Positions 15,458 through 23,881 of a stretch of DNA of 64,000 nt are shown one piece after another (positions within the stretch are counted from its first letter, which is position 1; every line of letters starts with the position of its first letter). Both the position numbers and the translations under genes were made by a program. Source of the stretch: Anabaena cylindrica PCC 7122 (GTDB lineage: Bacteria; Cyanobacteriota; Cyanobacteriia; Cyanobacteriales; Nostocaceae); assembly GCF_000317695.1 (NCBI RefSeq), contig NC_019771.1:5818001-5882000 (forward strand), given 5' to 3'. The notes beneath the pieces were generated by a model. That model was not told the origin of the DNA, ran no database searches, and saw nothing but the letters and a program-made list of their open reading frames with translations.

Positions 15458-16801
15458 TTACTCCGAACTCCGAACTCCGAACTCCGAACTCCGAACTCCT
15501 GCTAATTGATATATTACTCCACAGAGGGCGGCTAAAAATACCCAAAATAGAGTACTTAAGCGGATATCAAAAGTTGTGACATCGACAGTATTAAATAATA
15601 TCCAGCCGATAAAGGTGATGATATAACTAAAGAAAATTAATCTGTTTTCTAGTTGTATATATTTTGAATTCCACAAAAGTTGCATGGCTGCAATTAAAAT
15701 CCAAGCGAGTAAACTACAAAATAATAAAGTAGTAATCAAACCTGTTTCCGCAGATAACATGAGAAATAAATTGTGGGGATGATTGATATCAATTTGCATT
15801 TCAGCTTTGTAGAGTCCGCTAAAACTGCGTAAACCTGAACCAGTCAAAGGATGTTGTTGAGTTAAATTCCAGGCAAATTCCCACTGGGTTTTTCGCATCA
15901 TGGCTACTGGTCTGTCGGGATACATATCATCATTGACACGGGCCCAGATAAAATAGGGAACAAAACGACGGAAAAATTGTGCGATCGCTAAAGGTGCAAA
16001 AGCTGCTAAAAGAATACTAGTGGCCATACTCAGGAAACCAGCCACGAGAAGTCGCCAACCTTGATAGAAAGAATAAGCTACACAGGCAAAAACGGCTATT
16101 AACCACCCATTCCGCGAGTTAGTTAAAACTAAAGCCATAAAATTGGCAAACACAGCCACCGTTAAGAAGATAATGGGACGATAAGAGACTTTTAAGGGCG
16201 GATTTTTGACTTTGAGTTTTTGATAATTTTCTAGCCATAACCCTAAACCCAAAATGAAGATAGTCACCAAATAAGCGGCTAAGGTATTAGCGTGCATTAG
16301 CACAGAAGACATACGGCCTAATGGTACTCCACCAGGGGAAATTGTGATATCTAAGAGAACCCACAAAAACTGTAAATTGAAAGTCCAGCCAAAAAATAAT
16401 TGCCCAAAACCGATCATCACCACAGGTAAAGAACCAAATACCATAATCCAAGAGATTTGCCGTAATTGGGCAGCTGTTTGAATCAGGGCAGTTAATCCCG
16501 CAAACACGAAAAAATAGGGTAATAAGTTAAATAACCCCAGGAAAGCTTCCATTTGGTGAGAAGCAAACCCGGTAGTTATCAACAACAATAAACTTAAAAC
16601 TGCAAATCCTCGGTGCAGGGGACGACGGCTAATTGTGCGGTATTGTTTAGCCCACGTTATTAATGCGGCCAAAGATATAGTTACAGCCCCCAAAAAGGGA
16701 TTGAGAGGAAAGACAAGCAACCCAAATTGAAGACAGTTCCAAGCGGGTTGCAAACTAGAGTTGGGATGGTAAAAAGCCTTGTTCAAGCTGGCTCCCAACA
16801 T
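15458..16801 (-). CDS. O-antigen ligase family membrane protein (Wzy_C)
   Basis: The protein has 447 residues and about ten hydrophobic segments across its length. The large periplasmic loop and the NSRNGWLIAVFACVAYS segment, followed by LTGSGLRSFSGLY and NHPHNLFLMLSAETG, are typical of Wzy_C O-antigen ligase/polymerase proteins; the H-x-x-H-N motif is the usual catalytic-loop signature. It probably links or polymerises surface glycans; IctB-like proteins belong to the same family, so the role is not certain. The gene overlaps the end of the YaaW-like gene by 19 bases. The last residues (VRSSEFGVRSSE) are encoded by a CTCCGAA heptamer array, so the C-terminus has been altered by repeat expansion. 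Confidence 0.85.
   Translation of the reverse strand: MLGASLNKAFYHPNSSLQPAWNCLQFGLLVFPLNPFLGAVTISLAALITWAKQYRTISRRPLHRGFAVLSLLLLITTGFASHQMEAFLGLFNLLPYFFVFAGLTALIQTAAQLRQISWIMVFGSLPVVMIGFGQLFFGWTFNLQFLWVLLDITISPGGVPLGRMSSVLMHANTLAAYLVTIFILGLGLWLENYQKLKVKNPPLKVSYRPIIFLTVAVFANFMALVLTNSRNGWLIAVFACVAYSFYQGWRLLVAGFLSMATSILLAAFAPLAIAQFFRRFVPYFIWARVNDDMYPDRPVAMMRKTQWEFAWNLTQQHPLTGSGLRSFSGLYKAEMQIDINHPHNLFLMLSAETGLITTLLFCSLLAWILIAAMQLLWNSKYIQLENRLIFFSYIITFIGWILFNTVDVTTFDIRLSTLFWVFLAALCGVIYQLAGVRSSEFGVRSSE
15461..15499. repeat. Heptamer tandem repeat CTCCGAA x5.6
   Basis: Five full CTCCGAA units and a partial CTCC lie directly before the stop codon of the O-antigen ligase gene (read on the minus strand). 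They encode the terminal repeats SSEFGVR. Confidence 0.95.
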
Positions 16802-17667
16802 TCTGCACGGGTGAGACGAATTTGCGCTAGGGTGAAGATAGTCGGAATAATGCGACCGTAATTAGTAGCGATCGCTCTCCAACCCAAATCCGCTAAAAAC
16901 CAACCCCACATCATCGGTCCAATCAAGGCAAACATACTGCGAACCGCACCATAACGGGCAGCACTCATCGTCATCCCTCGTTGTGCCATTTTTACAGTTA
17001 CATAGCTTTGGAACTGTTTGCTTGCCACCTGTGTGCCTGTGATTGCTGCTTCCTTAGCAACTTGATAGGTAGCAAAGTGGGTAGCAAATTGACGGGCAAT
17101 CTGTTTAAGCACAAATGGTTGCAGAACTGAAGTTACAGCCAAAGCACTACCACCTTTGAAAATTAATCCTAAAGGATCTTTTTGTAAATATAGGGGTAAT
17201 GGTTGTTTAATATCGGATTTCAGCAAGTGGCTTTGTAATCTTTCGGTCAATTTTTGTTTCTCTTGTGCTGGCAGCTTTTTCCACACCTTTCCTAAAAGAT
17301 GCAAAAAAACTTCTGCTTCTAAATCAACAGTTGCTAAATTGTGATAATAAGAAATTTTCAAATACTTGCATACTTGAATTAAGACTTGTCGATATGTGAC
17401 TTGACAGGTGTGTCCGCGTAATACAGTCATCCCATCAGCCCCTAGAAAACGAAAACGATCTTCTAGTGCATTTAGCCAAGCTTGACGATCTTGGCTTTGT
17501 ACTTTAATCGGTTCAGGTGTGTGAACATAATCTAGGGGATTAAACTTGCGACTAAACAGAATAGCTGTTAAGTCTTGCAGTTCTTCTTCGGTAGCTAACT
17601 CCAGTACAGTCCTTAATTCATCCAAGTTCCCATTCTCCGATACAAAAATGCTAACAATTGCTGACAA
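16783..17667 (-). CDS. YaaW/UPF0174-like protein
   Basis: The 294-residue protein resembles the YaaW (UPF0174) family. It has a charged N-terminal half with DELRTVLELATEEELQDLTAILFSRKFNPLDY and FRFLGADGMTVLRG, and a hydrophobic C-terminal region (about 160-285) with two or three possible membrane segments around MWGWFLADLGWRAIAT. No function is established for this family and I see no catalytic motif. Its 3' end overlaps the O-antigen ligase gene by 19 bases on the same strand, so the two are probably co-transcribed. The family assignment is from memory of the sequence pattern and is moderately secure. Confidence 0.6.
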   Translation of the reverse strand: MSAIVSIFVSENGNLDELRTVLELATEEELQDLTAILFSRKFNPLDYVHTPEPIKVQSQDRQAWLNALEDRFRFLGADGMTVLRGHTCQVTYRQVLIQVCKYLKISYYHNLATVDLEAEVFLHLLGKVWKKLPAQEKQKLTERLQSHLLKSDIKQPLPLYLQKDPLGLIFKGGSALAVTSVLQPFVLKQIARQFATHFATYQVAKEAAITGTQVASKQFQSYVTVKMAQRGMTMSAARYGAVRSMFALIGPMMWGWFLADLGWRAIATNYGRIIPTIFTLAQIRLTRAECWEPA

Positions 17668-18116
17668 TCGACTGCTTTACACTTAAATGCTAACATGGGC
17701 AGGGTTGAGTCAAATATAGCCATTCTATTCAGGACTTACACAATTGCTATATTAGTATGGCGCATCAGATGTCGAAAATCTAAAGCTGGGAAGCTAGAAA
17801 AAGTATTTAATTTTTAAGGAGATCAAGGCTGAATTTTTGCCTAATTCTTACATACCGATAATTGATGAATTCCCGCTGTTTCCGTGAAATTTTGCGTAAT
17901 TTCTGGCTAAGTTATAATCTGCTGTATCAATTAGTTAAGCCAGAAAATATGAATAAATTATAGCTATAGCCAAATTAAATCTAGACGTGTTTGAGCTTCT
18001 TTGAGTGCTTGTTTAGCAGAAGATTTACCCATTGACATCCTCGATGGAGGGGCATTCGGTGGCTTATGGTAACTTAATCGGTTATTGTATTCGGTGTATG
18101 AGTCGAATAAAAACCA
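17668..18116. other. Intergenic region containing a gene fragment and repeat ends
   Basis: This 449-bp gap has no intact gene. It contains CAGGACTTACACAATTG (17730-17746), an end of a dispersed repeat, and a 22-codon fragment of a solute-binding protein gene (17964-18029). Confidence 0.7.
17964..18029 (-). pseudogene. C-terminal remnant of a sugar-binding protein gene
   Basis: Read on the minus strand, these 66 bases encode GKSSAKQALKEAQTRLDLIW, Leu and a stop. The intact solute-binding protein gene at 18822-20111 ends GKSSAEQALKEAQERLEVIW plus three residues. The similarity stops abruptly upstream, so this is a fragment of a paralogue or of an ancestral duplicate. It lies on the far side of the methyltransferase gene 18117-18821. 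Confidence 0.8.
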
Positions 18117-18821
18117 ATGACTAATGACACTATTGCTTACACTTCAGATTATTTCCAGACCGTAGCTTTTGATACTGATTACCAAACTTTAGCTTTATCT
18201 ATTGTGGAGATTTATAATCCGAAAACAGTAGTAGAATTTGGTTGTGGGCCTGGTCATCTCAGTAGAGAACTAGCAAAACTAGGGGTACAGGTTACATCTG
18301 TTGATGGTTATTCCCAACCTGATTTTGCCGGATTACCAGTAGAATTTTATCCTCTCAACTTGAATGATCCTACAGCGATCGCTAACCTTTTTCAAGATAA
18401 ACATTTTGATCTAGCTATATCCTTAGAGGTAGCTGAACACTTACAACCAGAAAGTTCACCTATTGTTATAAATTGGTTAACTAAAGTCGCACCAGTGGTC
18501 GTATTTTCCGCAGCCGTTCCCAGTCAAGGTGGACACGGACATATTAATTTACACCCTCGTGATTACTGGCACAGTTTATTTACGCAATCTAACTTTGTGA
18601 TTTGCGATCGCATCCGTGAGAAATTACGCGCTCATTCTAGCGTTGCACCTTGGTATCGCTACAATGTTGTAGATTATGTTCATGTTAACCACCCCCAAGT
18701 TCCCCAACTAACTGAAGTTATTCAACGCTTAATTGCCTCTGAATCGGCGGCAGCTACCGCTTATTACGAAGAATCAACAAAGCTTTATCTTCTAGAACAA
18801 AAAACCGGAATTTGTAACTAA
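18117..18821 (+). CDS. Class I SAM-dependent methyltransferase
   Basis: The protein has 234 residues with the Rossmann-type motif I VVEFGCGPGHLS (about 39-50), an acidic motif II end (TSVDGY), and LAISLEVAEHLQPE, which marks motif IV. The later GGHGHINLHPRDYW resembles methyltransferases found in sugar and surface-glycan clusters. The acceptor is unknown. The gene runs against the surrounding minus-strand operon, and its stop codon directly abuts the stop of the convergent solute-binding protein gene with no spacing. A duplicated tail of that same neighbour lies about 90 bp upstream of its start, which suggests it was placed here by a recombination event. Confidence 0.85.
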   Translation: MTNDTIAYTSDYFQTVAFDTDYQTLALSIVEIYNPKTVVEFGCGPGHLSRELAKLGVQVTSVDGYSQPDFAGLPVEFYPLNLNDPTAIANLFQDKHFDLAISLEVAEHLQPESSPIVINWLTKVAPVVVFSAAVPSQGGHGHINLHPRDYWHSLFTQSNFVICDRIREKLRAHSSVAPWYRYNVVDYVHVNHPQVPQLTEVIQRLIASESAAATAYYEESTKLYLLEQKTGICN

Positions 18822-20111
18822 TTAATTACTCTTCCAAATTACTTCTAAACGCTCTTGAGCCTCTTTGAGTGCTTGTTCAGCAGAAGATTTACCTAGTAAT
18901 GTGGACTCAATTGCTCGACCAAGACTATCCGATAAACGATTGTATCCAGCAATAATTGGTCGAGCGCGTGCCACAGACGTTTGTTCTGCAAAAACTTTTA
19001 ACCAAGGTTTAGAATTGAGATATTGTTGATAAGCTGGACTTTGAGCAGACTTGAGATTAACAGGTAAAAAACCAGTACCCACAGCCCATTCTGTTTGGAA
19101 TTCTTCACTTACCACAAATTCTAAAAACTTCAGCGCCGCCTTCTCTCTTTCCGGCTTAGTTTTCATCACATAAAGATTTCCACCACCTATCACTGTCGCT
19201 TTCTCAACATTAGTAGGTATGGGAAATAGTTTGTAATCCACTTTAGATTTAGTAATATAAGTCCAAGGTCCAGTTATTTGCATTGCCACACGACCGGCAA
19301 GAAAATCATCCTCTTCATAACCCCGTTCTGGACCAGAAAGAATTGCTGAACCATCTTTAATTAAGTCTTCCCAGAATTTTAAAGCTGTAATAGCGCCGGT
19401 ATTAGTTAAATTGGGATAGCCATTAGTGACTATTTCACCTCCAGCACTTAATAAAAATGGAAACCAACTAAAAACAGTCCATTCTCCCTTTCCTAAAGGT
19501 AGTAATATTCCATGTTGTTCTGGTTGCTTGTCACCACTTTTATCTATAGTCAATTTTTTGGCAACTTCCCGCAGTTCTTCCCAAGTTTTCGGCAGTGATT
19601 TTATTTCCGCAGCTTCAAAAAGTTTAGGACGATAAAAAATAGCCATATTACTTGTATAAAGAGGAATTGACCACAAGTGACCATCTAATTTTAATTCCTC
19701 CAATGTGTTGGGAATAACTTCTGACTTAAATGATAATTGGTCAAACCATTTTTCTAAAGGAACAATTGCTCCCAGTTCTACAAACTGACCTGTAAGTTGA
19801 GGATAAAATGACAGAATATCTGGAGCGGCATTACCAACAACAGCCGTTAATATCTTCGGTAATCCTTCTGCATAAACAGACTCTACTTGAATATCACTAT
19901 GCTTGTGATTAAATTTTTCTACCAGTTTCTCAAAAACATCCCGGTTTGTAGGTGGATTAATTGATTGCCATAGTGTCAGATGAATTACGTTATTATCTTT
20001 GTTTAATGTAGTCTGACAACTCGATAAAAATAATAGAGATAAACTGAGAACAATTCCGACAATTAGGTAAAAATAACTTCTAATTTTGGAGAAGGAAATA
20101 TTAATTTTCAT
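18822..20111 (-). CDS. ABC-type sugar solute-binding lipoprotein
   Basis: The 429-residue protein belongs to the family 1 extracellular solute-binding proteins (MalE/UgpB type). It has a lipoprotein signal peptide, LSLSLLFLSSC, with the lipobox Cys at about 32. The mature part carries the usual features: VIHLTLWQSINPP, FEKLVEKFNHKHSDIQV, and GRVAMQITGPWTY around 275. It should bind a sugar or glycerol-phosphate compound at the outer face of the inner membrane. It is the last gene of a four-gene minus-strand operon with GT14, methyltransferase and GT2 genes, 9 bases after the GT2 stop. No permease or ATPase gene is present nearby, so its transporter partner must be elsewhere. Confidence 0.88.
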   Translation of the reverse strand: MKINISFSKIRSYFYLIVGIVLSLSLLFLSSCQTTLNKDNNVIHLTLWQSINPPTNRDVFEKLVEKFNHKHSDIQVESVYAEGLPKILTAVVGNAAPDILSFYPQLTGQFVELGAIVPLEKWFDQLSFKSEVIPNTLEELKLDGHLWSIPLYTSNMAIFYRPKLFEAAEIKSLPKTWEELREVAKKLTIDKSGDKQPEQHGILLPLGKGEWTVFSWFPFLLSAGGEIVTNGYPNLTNTGAITALKFWEDLIKDGSAILSGPERGYEEDDFLAGRVAMQITGPWTYITKSKVDYKLFPIPTNVEKATVIGGGNLYVMKTKPEREKAALKFLEFVVSEEFQTEWAVGTGFLPVNLKSAQSPAYQQYLNSKPWLKVFAEQTSVARARPIIAGYNRLSDSLGRAIESTLLGKSSAEQALKEAQERLEVIWKSN

Positions 20112-20120
20112 AACAATTAC

Positions 20121-20783
20121 TTAATCTGATGAAGAAATCTTCTCTAAAACACTCTTAGTAATACTTGTTTCTGCCCTTGTGTAAATATAGGTTTCCGGTT
20201 TTGTAATTGTTTGGGTTTTGAATATTTTTTCTGCTCGTTCCCAAAAATCTGTATCCTCACCGTAAGCTATATTATCAAATCCCCCTAATTCAAAAAATAC
20301 TTTACGTTTACCAAAAAATGTGGGACCTAAAACACATTTTTTTAAATTAATGGTTTTCCCCGCTTCATAATAATCAGCTACTAAAATCTCTTCTTTAGAG
20401 AAAAATCCACCTTGTAGTAAATCAATTTCAGAATGTGATTTTAGATAATTAAGACGAGATTCTATATGATTAGGTGCATAGGTGTCGTCACTATCTAAAA
20501 ATGTGATATATGGGCTAAATGAAGCTTGAATACCCACATTTTTAGCATAAGCTAATTTGCGGTTTTTGTGTTTCAAATAACGGATGTTTTGAGTTTTTTG
20601 TAAATACAGATTGACAAGTTCAAAAGTATGATCATTACTACCATCATCAACTACTAACAATTCCCAATTTGGAAAAGTTTGATGAATAACACTATCAATA
20701 CATTGATTTAAATATTTGGCGCGATTGTATGTACATAAAATGATGCTAACTTCTGGTTGGATATCAAAATTAATAGGACTCAT
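20121..20783 (-). CDS. Family 2 glycosyltransferase
   Basis: The 220-residue protein has a GT-A fold signature: VSIILCTYNRAKYLNQCIDS near the N-terminus, VVDDGSNDHT for nucleotide binding, and TFLDSDDTYAPNH containing the metal-binding D-x-D-type element. YGEDTDFWERAEK is the usual acceptor-side ED motif. It transfers a sugar from a nucleotide donor to an unknown acceptor and probably acts at the cytoplasmic face of the membrane. It sits 22 bases after the methyltransferase gene and 9 bases before the solute-binding protein gene in the same operon. Confidence 0.9.
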   Translation of the reverse strand: MSPINFDIQPEVSIILCTYNRAKYLNQCIDSVIHQTFPNWELLVVDDGSNDHTFELVNLYLQKTQNIRYLKHKNRKLAYAKNVGIQASFSPYITFLDSDDTYAPNHIESRLNYLKSHSEIDLLQGGFFSKEEILVADYYEAGKTINLKKCVLGPTFFGKRKVFFELGGFDNIAYGEDTDFWERAEKIFKTQTITKPETYIYTRAETSITKSVLEKISSSD

Positions 20784-20805
20784 GGCAATTTATAGATTGT
20801 GAATT

Positions 20806-21984
20806 TTATTTCTCAGCAACGATACAGGTAGCGACGGGATAATCTGGATGAAATGCATCTAGTTCTTCAGATGTTAGTTCTTCTACAGCAATACCATGAT
20901 AACTAGCTATGACACTGGTAGGATTACCATAGACATACAACTTTTGCTGAGAGAAGTTTCTAAACATCCATGCAAAGGCATCAGGTAAAGGTCGCCAATA
21001 GTCCATTGGTGTAGCATGAAGTCTAATAGCACTGGGAACCATTGCAAAACACTTGCCACCAGGTTTCAGCCAAGTATAGATATTTTCTACTATTTGCCAA
21101 GGTGCATAACAATGTTCGAGAACGTTAAAAATTACAATTGAATCAAAGGATTCAGGTTGAATTAAAGATGTATCATGAGCATCACCAACTATATCTATTC
21201 CTGGACCTGGTTCTATATTCATAATTTGATAGGATGTACCAGGATTGACTTCATAGAAGTCTTTATCTTTTGGTATTCCTCCTATTTCTAGGATATTCCC
21301 AGAAATTTGCGTTTGAATCTCTTCTAGATATTTGCTGAGATAGTATCTATCTACAGGCGTACCTCTGGTTAAACCAAAGGCCTGACAAATAGGAACAGCC
21401 TTTTTTAAATCTCCCCAATCTATAGAATTTGTAGCAGGAGATAGCAAACCAAGTTTTTCTAGATGTTCTACTAAATGGCGGAATGCTTCTATATTTTCAA
21501 TAGATTCAATAGATTCTAAATCATCTTTTAATTGATTATTAAAAAATAATTCTGGCAATACTTGGTAAGTTTCTTGGCTGATGTCACCGAGTTCAAATAA
21601 CATTTCTTTTTCAATAAAGCTCCGAAAACCTTTACCAAAAATTGTGATTTTGCCATCTGCTAAAAATATTATGGCATTGGGAATTAAATATTGATATTGG
21701 TCTAGATCTGCAATTAATTTTTCTGGAACCGAAGCTAATTTAATTTGTTGAAATATTTGGTAGGCTTTTTCTAGACAATGTTCATGAACGAATATTTCCA
21801 GTACTGTTAACCACGATTTGGAATTAATAATTTCTGCTGTGCGCTGACTCCAAGCAAAAATTGCATACAGATGAGAATCTTCGATTTTTAAGAAAGCATT
21901 GCTTACATAAGTCTTAATCATAGGTTTTTTTCTGATTTTTATTATAAACTGCGATGATTCTGCAATCAAAGCTGACGCTATCAT
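20806..21984 (-). CDS. SAM-dependent methyltransferase with N-terminal extension
   Basis: The protein has 392 residues. Residues 1-190 match no domain I can name. The C-terminal 200 residues form a class I methyltransferase, with ISGNILEIGG as a variant motif I, the NIEPGPGIDIVGDAHD acidic loop, and FDSIVIFNVLEHCYAPW. VPSAIRLHATPMDYWRPLPD is typical of methyltransferases acting on sugars or glycolipids. The ATG start is supported by an ATGA overlap with the upstream GT14 gene. The operon context suggests modification of a surface glycan. Confidence 0.8.
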   Translation of the reverse strand: MIASALIAESSQFIIKIRKKPMIKTYVSNAFLKIEDSHLYAIFAWSQRTAEIINSKSWLTVLEIFVHEHCLEKAYQIFQQIKLASVPEKLIADLDQYQYLIPNAIIFLADGKITIFGKGFRSFIEKEMLFELGDISQETYQVLPELFFNNQLKDDLESIESIENIEAFRHLVEHLEKLGLLSPATNSIDWGDLKKAVPICQAFGLTRGTPVDRYYLSKYLEEIQTQISGNILEIGGIPKDKDFYEVNPGTSYQIMNIEPGPGIDIVGDAHDTSLIQPESFDSIVIFNVLEHCYAPWQIVENIYTWLKPGGKCFAMVPSAIRLHATPMDYWRPLPDAFAWMFRNFSQQKLYVYGNPTSVIASYHGIAVEELTSEELDAFHPDYPVATCIVAEK

Positions 21985-22868
21985 GCTAAGGTAATGGTGT
22001 CAAGCTGTTCAAGAATATTGCTATCTACATCTAGGTCAAATTTTCGGGCAAAATGACATGAAGAGGTAAGAAGATTGGGCAAATCTTCCATAACCATTAT
22101 TTTAGGATGAGCGCCTTGTGTTGACCAGTCTACATAGCGGTAATCATCATTTTTTAAGTTAAGGTGCGGTGCATTAGCCAAGATAGTTTGAAAATATGAT
22201 TCGTCCGCAAACATTCGATGACGATAGTGTGATGCTAAGGCTGTTTTTTGACTGTGGAAGTTAATAATATACTCTGCTGCTCGCTGGTTAGCAGAAAACC
22301 ATTGACCTCCAGCAAAGCAGCGAAGTTCCTCGGAAAAGGGAAGAAAGGGTTTAGTTAATAATGGATGTTCCAGACGAATTTTGAGATTTTTTATCAAAGG
22401 AACTGAAAATAATTCGTAACTACAATATCGTTGATAGGCTAGTATCTGCCATATCAGACTCATTTTGACATTTTGCTGATAAACTTTATATATAATTTGT
22501 TCATGGTGTATATGAGCATCATATTTACTTGAGGTTAAATTGCCTAAGATTTCCTTCGCAGTTTTAATGGGATAATCTGAGCCACTAAGCAATATAAACC
22601 AATCAGGAGAATTTGCCGACTCATACATGAGTTTAATTGCCTGTACCGTAGCTTCTACTATGGAAAAATCACCCCATTGGGTTTGTAGATGAGGGCGGAC
22701 AAAGGAGACATTTTTCGATATAGTATCCACAGACAAATCAGATTTGGAAAAATCATGATGGCAGACAATTCGCGGATAATTGAACATTTTGTTCAAATGA
22801 GCTATGAGTCTGTGAATTTGCTGGGGTTTCCTGTGGGTAAGTAAAATGAAACCTATGGATATGGTCAT
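21981..22868 (-). CDS. GT14 (core-2/I-branching type) glycosyltransferase
   Basis: The protein of 295 residues resembles bacterial members of the beta-1,6-N-acetylglucosaminyltransferase family. It opens with ISIGFILLTHRKPQQIHRLI, then HHDFSKSD, the WGDFSIVEAT segment, and WFILLSGSDYPIKT, which is the conserved donor-binding region. The ATG at 22868 is chosen because it begins at the domain edge and avoids overlap with the LD-carboxypeptidase gene; an earlier ATG at 22943 would overlap that gene by 35 bases. Acceptor and product are unknown. It heads the four-gene operon that runs to the solute-binding lipoprotein. Confidence 0.82.
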   Translation of the reverse strand: MTISIGFILLTHRKPQQIHRLIAHLNKMFNYPRIVCHHDFSKSDLSVDTISKNVSFVRPHLQTQWGDFSIVEATVQAIKLMYESANSPDWFILLSGSDYPIKTAKEILGNLTSSKYDAHIHHEQIIYKVYQQNVKMSLIWQILAYQRYCSYELFSVPLIKNLKIRLEHPLLTKPFLPFSEELRCFAGGQWFSANQRAAEYIINFHSQKTALASHYRHRMFADESYFQTILANAPHLNLKNDDYRYVDWSTQGAHPKIMVMEDLPNLLTSSCHFARKFDLDVDSNILEQLDTITLA

Positions 22869-22908
22869 CTTGACTGATAAATATGCATGATTGTTGATGA
22901 AGATGTAT

Positions 22909-23832
22909 CTATGGACTGTGATGCAATATTCCTTCTTGTGCATCTAAAGTTACTTCCACCCCTACAGGTAAAGCTGCATTAGGACTATCATGACCAAAGG
23001 GTAAATCAGAAACTATGGGAATACCTAAGTCACCTAACCGTTCCCTCAAAACTTCTTCTATACTCAAACTAGGTATATGAGGTGGTGCGTCACACTTGGT
23101 AAACCCTCCTAAAGCAATACCACGAACTTTAGATAAAACTCCACTTAATCGCCATTGAGTTAACATCCTATCAATCCGATAGGGTGGTTCTGTCACATCT
23201 TCAAACGCCAATATCACACCATCAAGGTTAGGTAAAAGCGGTGTCCCTAAAAGATGGGTAGCAACTGTCAGATTACCAGGAAGTAACACACCTGTCACTG
23301 TACCACCACCCCAGCCTTTACCCTTTAATGGTGCGATCGCACGACCTGCTACTATGTCAAATAGCCTCTGTCTTGACCATTCTGGCTCATTGACGAGGGT
23401 AGTCATGACAGCACCATGAACACCCGAAATTCCGGCGTTATAGAGACTCCACAACAGGGCTGTGATATCAGAAAAGCCTATCAACCATTTGGGATCTGCT
23501 ATATTTTGTTGCCAGTTCCAATCTTCTAAAATGCGGGTACTACCAAAACCACCTCTAGCGCAGATAATACCCCGACATTCCGGATCATTCCATGCTGCTG
23601 CTAATTGTTGACGACGGTGGGCATCTGTACCGGCAAGATAACCATGTCTATGATCTATGTTAGGGCTAATTTCGACTCGGTAGCCATGGGAAAGGCATCG
23701 CCAAATTTCCACACTTTTATTAAAAGCCTCAAATTCTCGCAATGCACCACTAGGGGCAATTACACGCAATAAATCACCAGGTTTCAGGGGTTGAGGTAAG
23801 ATAGCAGATTTGCACTTTTGGATGTTGGACAT
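22909..23832 (-). CDS. ldcA: LD-carboxypeptidase (muramoyl-tetrapeptide carboxypeptidase), family S66
   Basis: The protein of 307 residues has the S66 Ser-Glu-His catalytic set: the nucleophile motif WLIGFSDITALL, an AFEDVTEPPYRIDRM segment with the Glu, and LPFGHDSPNAALP with the His. It removes the terminal D-alanine from tetrapeptides during peptidoglycan recycling. RVIAPSGALR near the N-terminus is characteristic. The ATG at 23832 (MSNIQKCKS) is preferred over 23871, since the 13 extra residues (MVKFFPFPISPIS) look like translated intergenic sequence. A two-unit CCAATTA-type repeat lies just upstream. Confidence 0.88.
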   Translation of the reverse strand: MSNIQKCKSAILPQPLKPGDLLRVIAPSGALREFEAFNKSVEIWRCLSHGYRVEISPNIDHRHGYLAGTDAHRRQQLAAAWNDPECRGIICARGGFGSTRILEDWNWQQNIADPKWLIGFSDITALLWSLYNAGISGVHGAVMTTLVNEPEWSRQRLFDIVAGRAIAPLKGKGWGGGTVTGVLLPGNLTVATHLLGTPLLPNLDGVILAFEDVTEPPYRIDRMLTQWRLSGVLSKVRGIALGGFTKCDAPPHIPSLSIEEVLRERLGDLGIPIVSDLPFGHDSPNAALPVGVEVTLDAQEGILHHSP

Positions 23833-23881
23833 TGAGATGGGGGAGATGGGGAAAGGAAAAAATTTGACCAATTACCAATTA

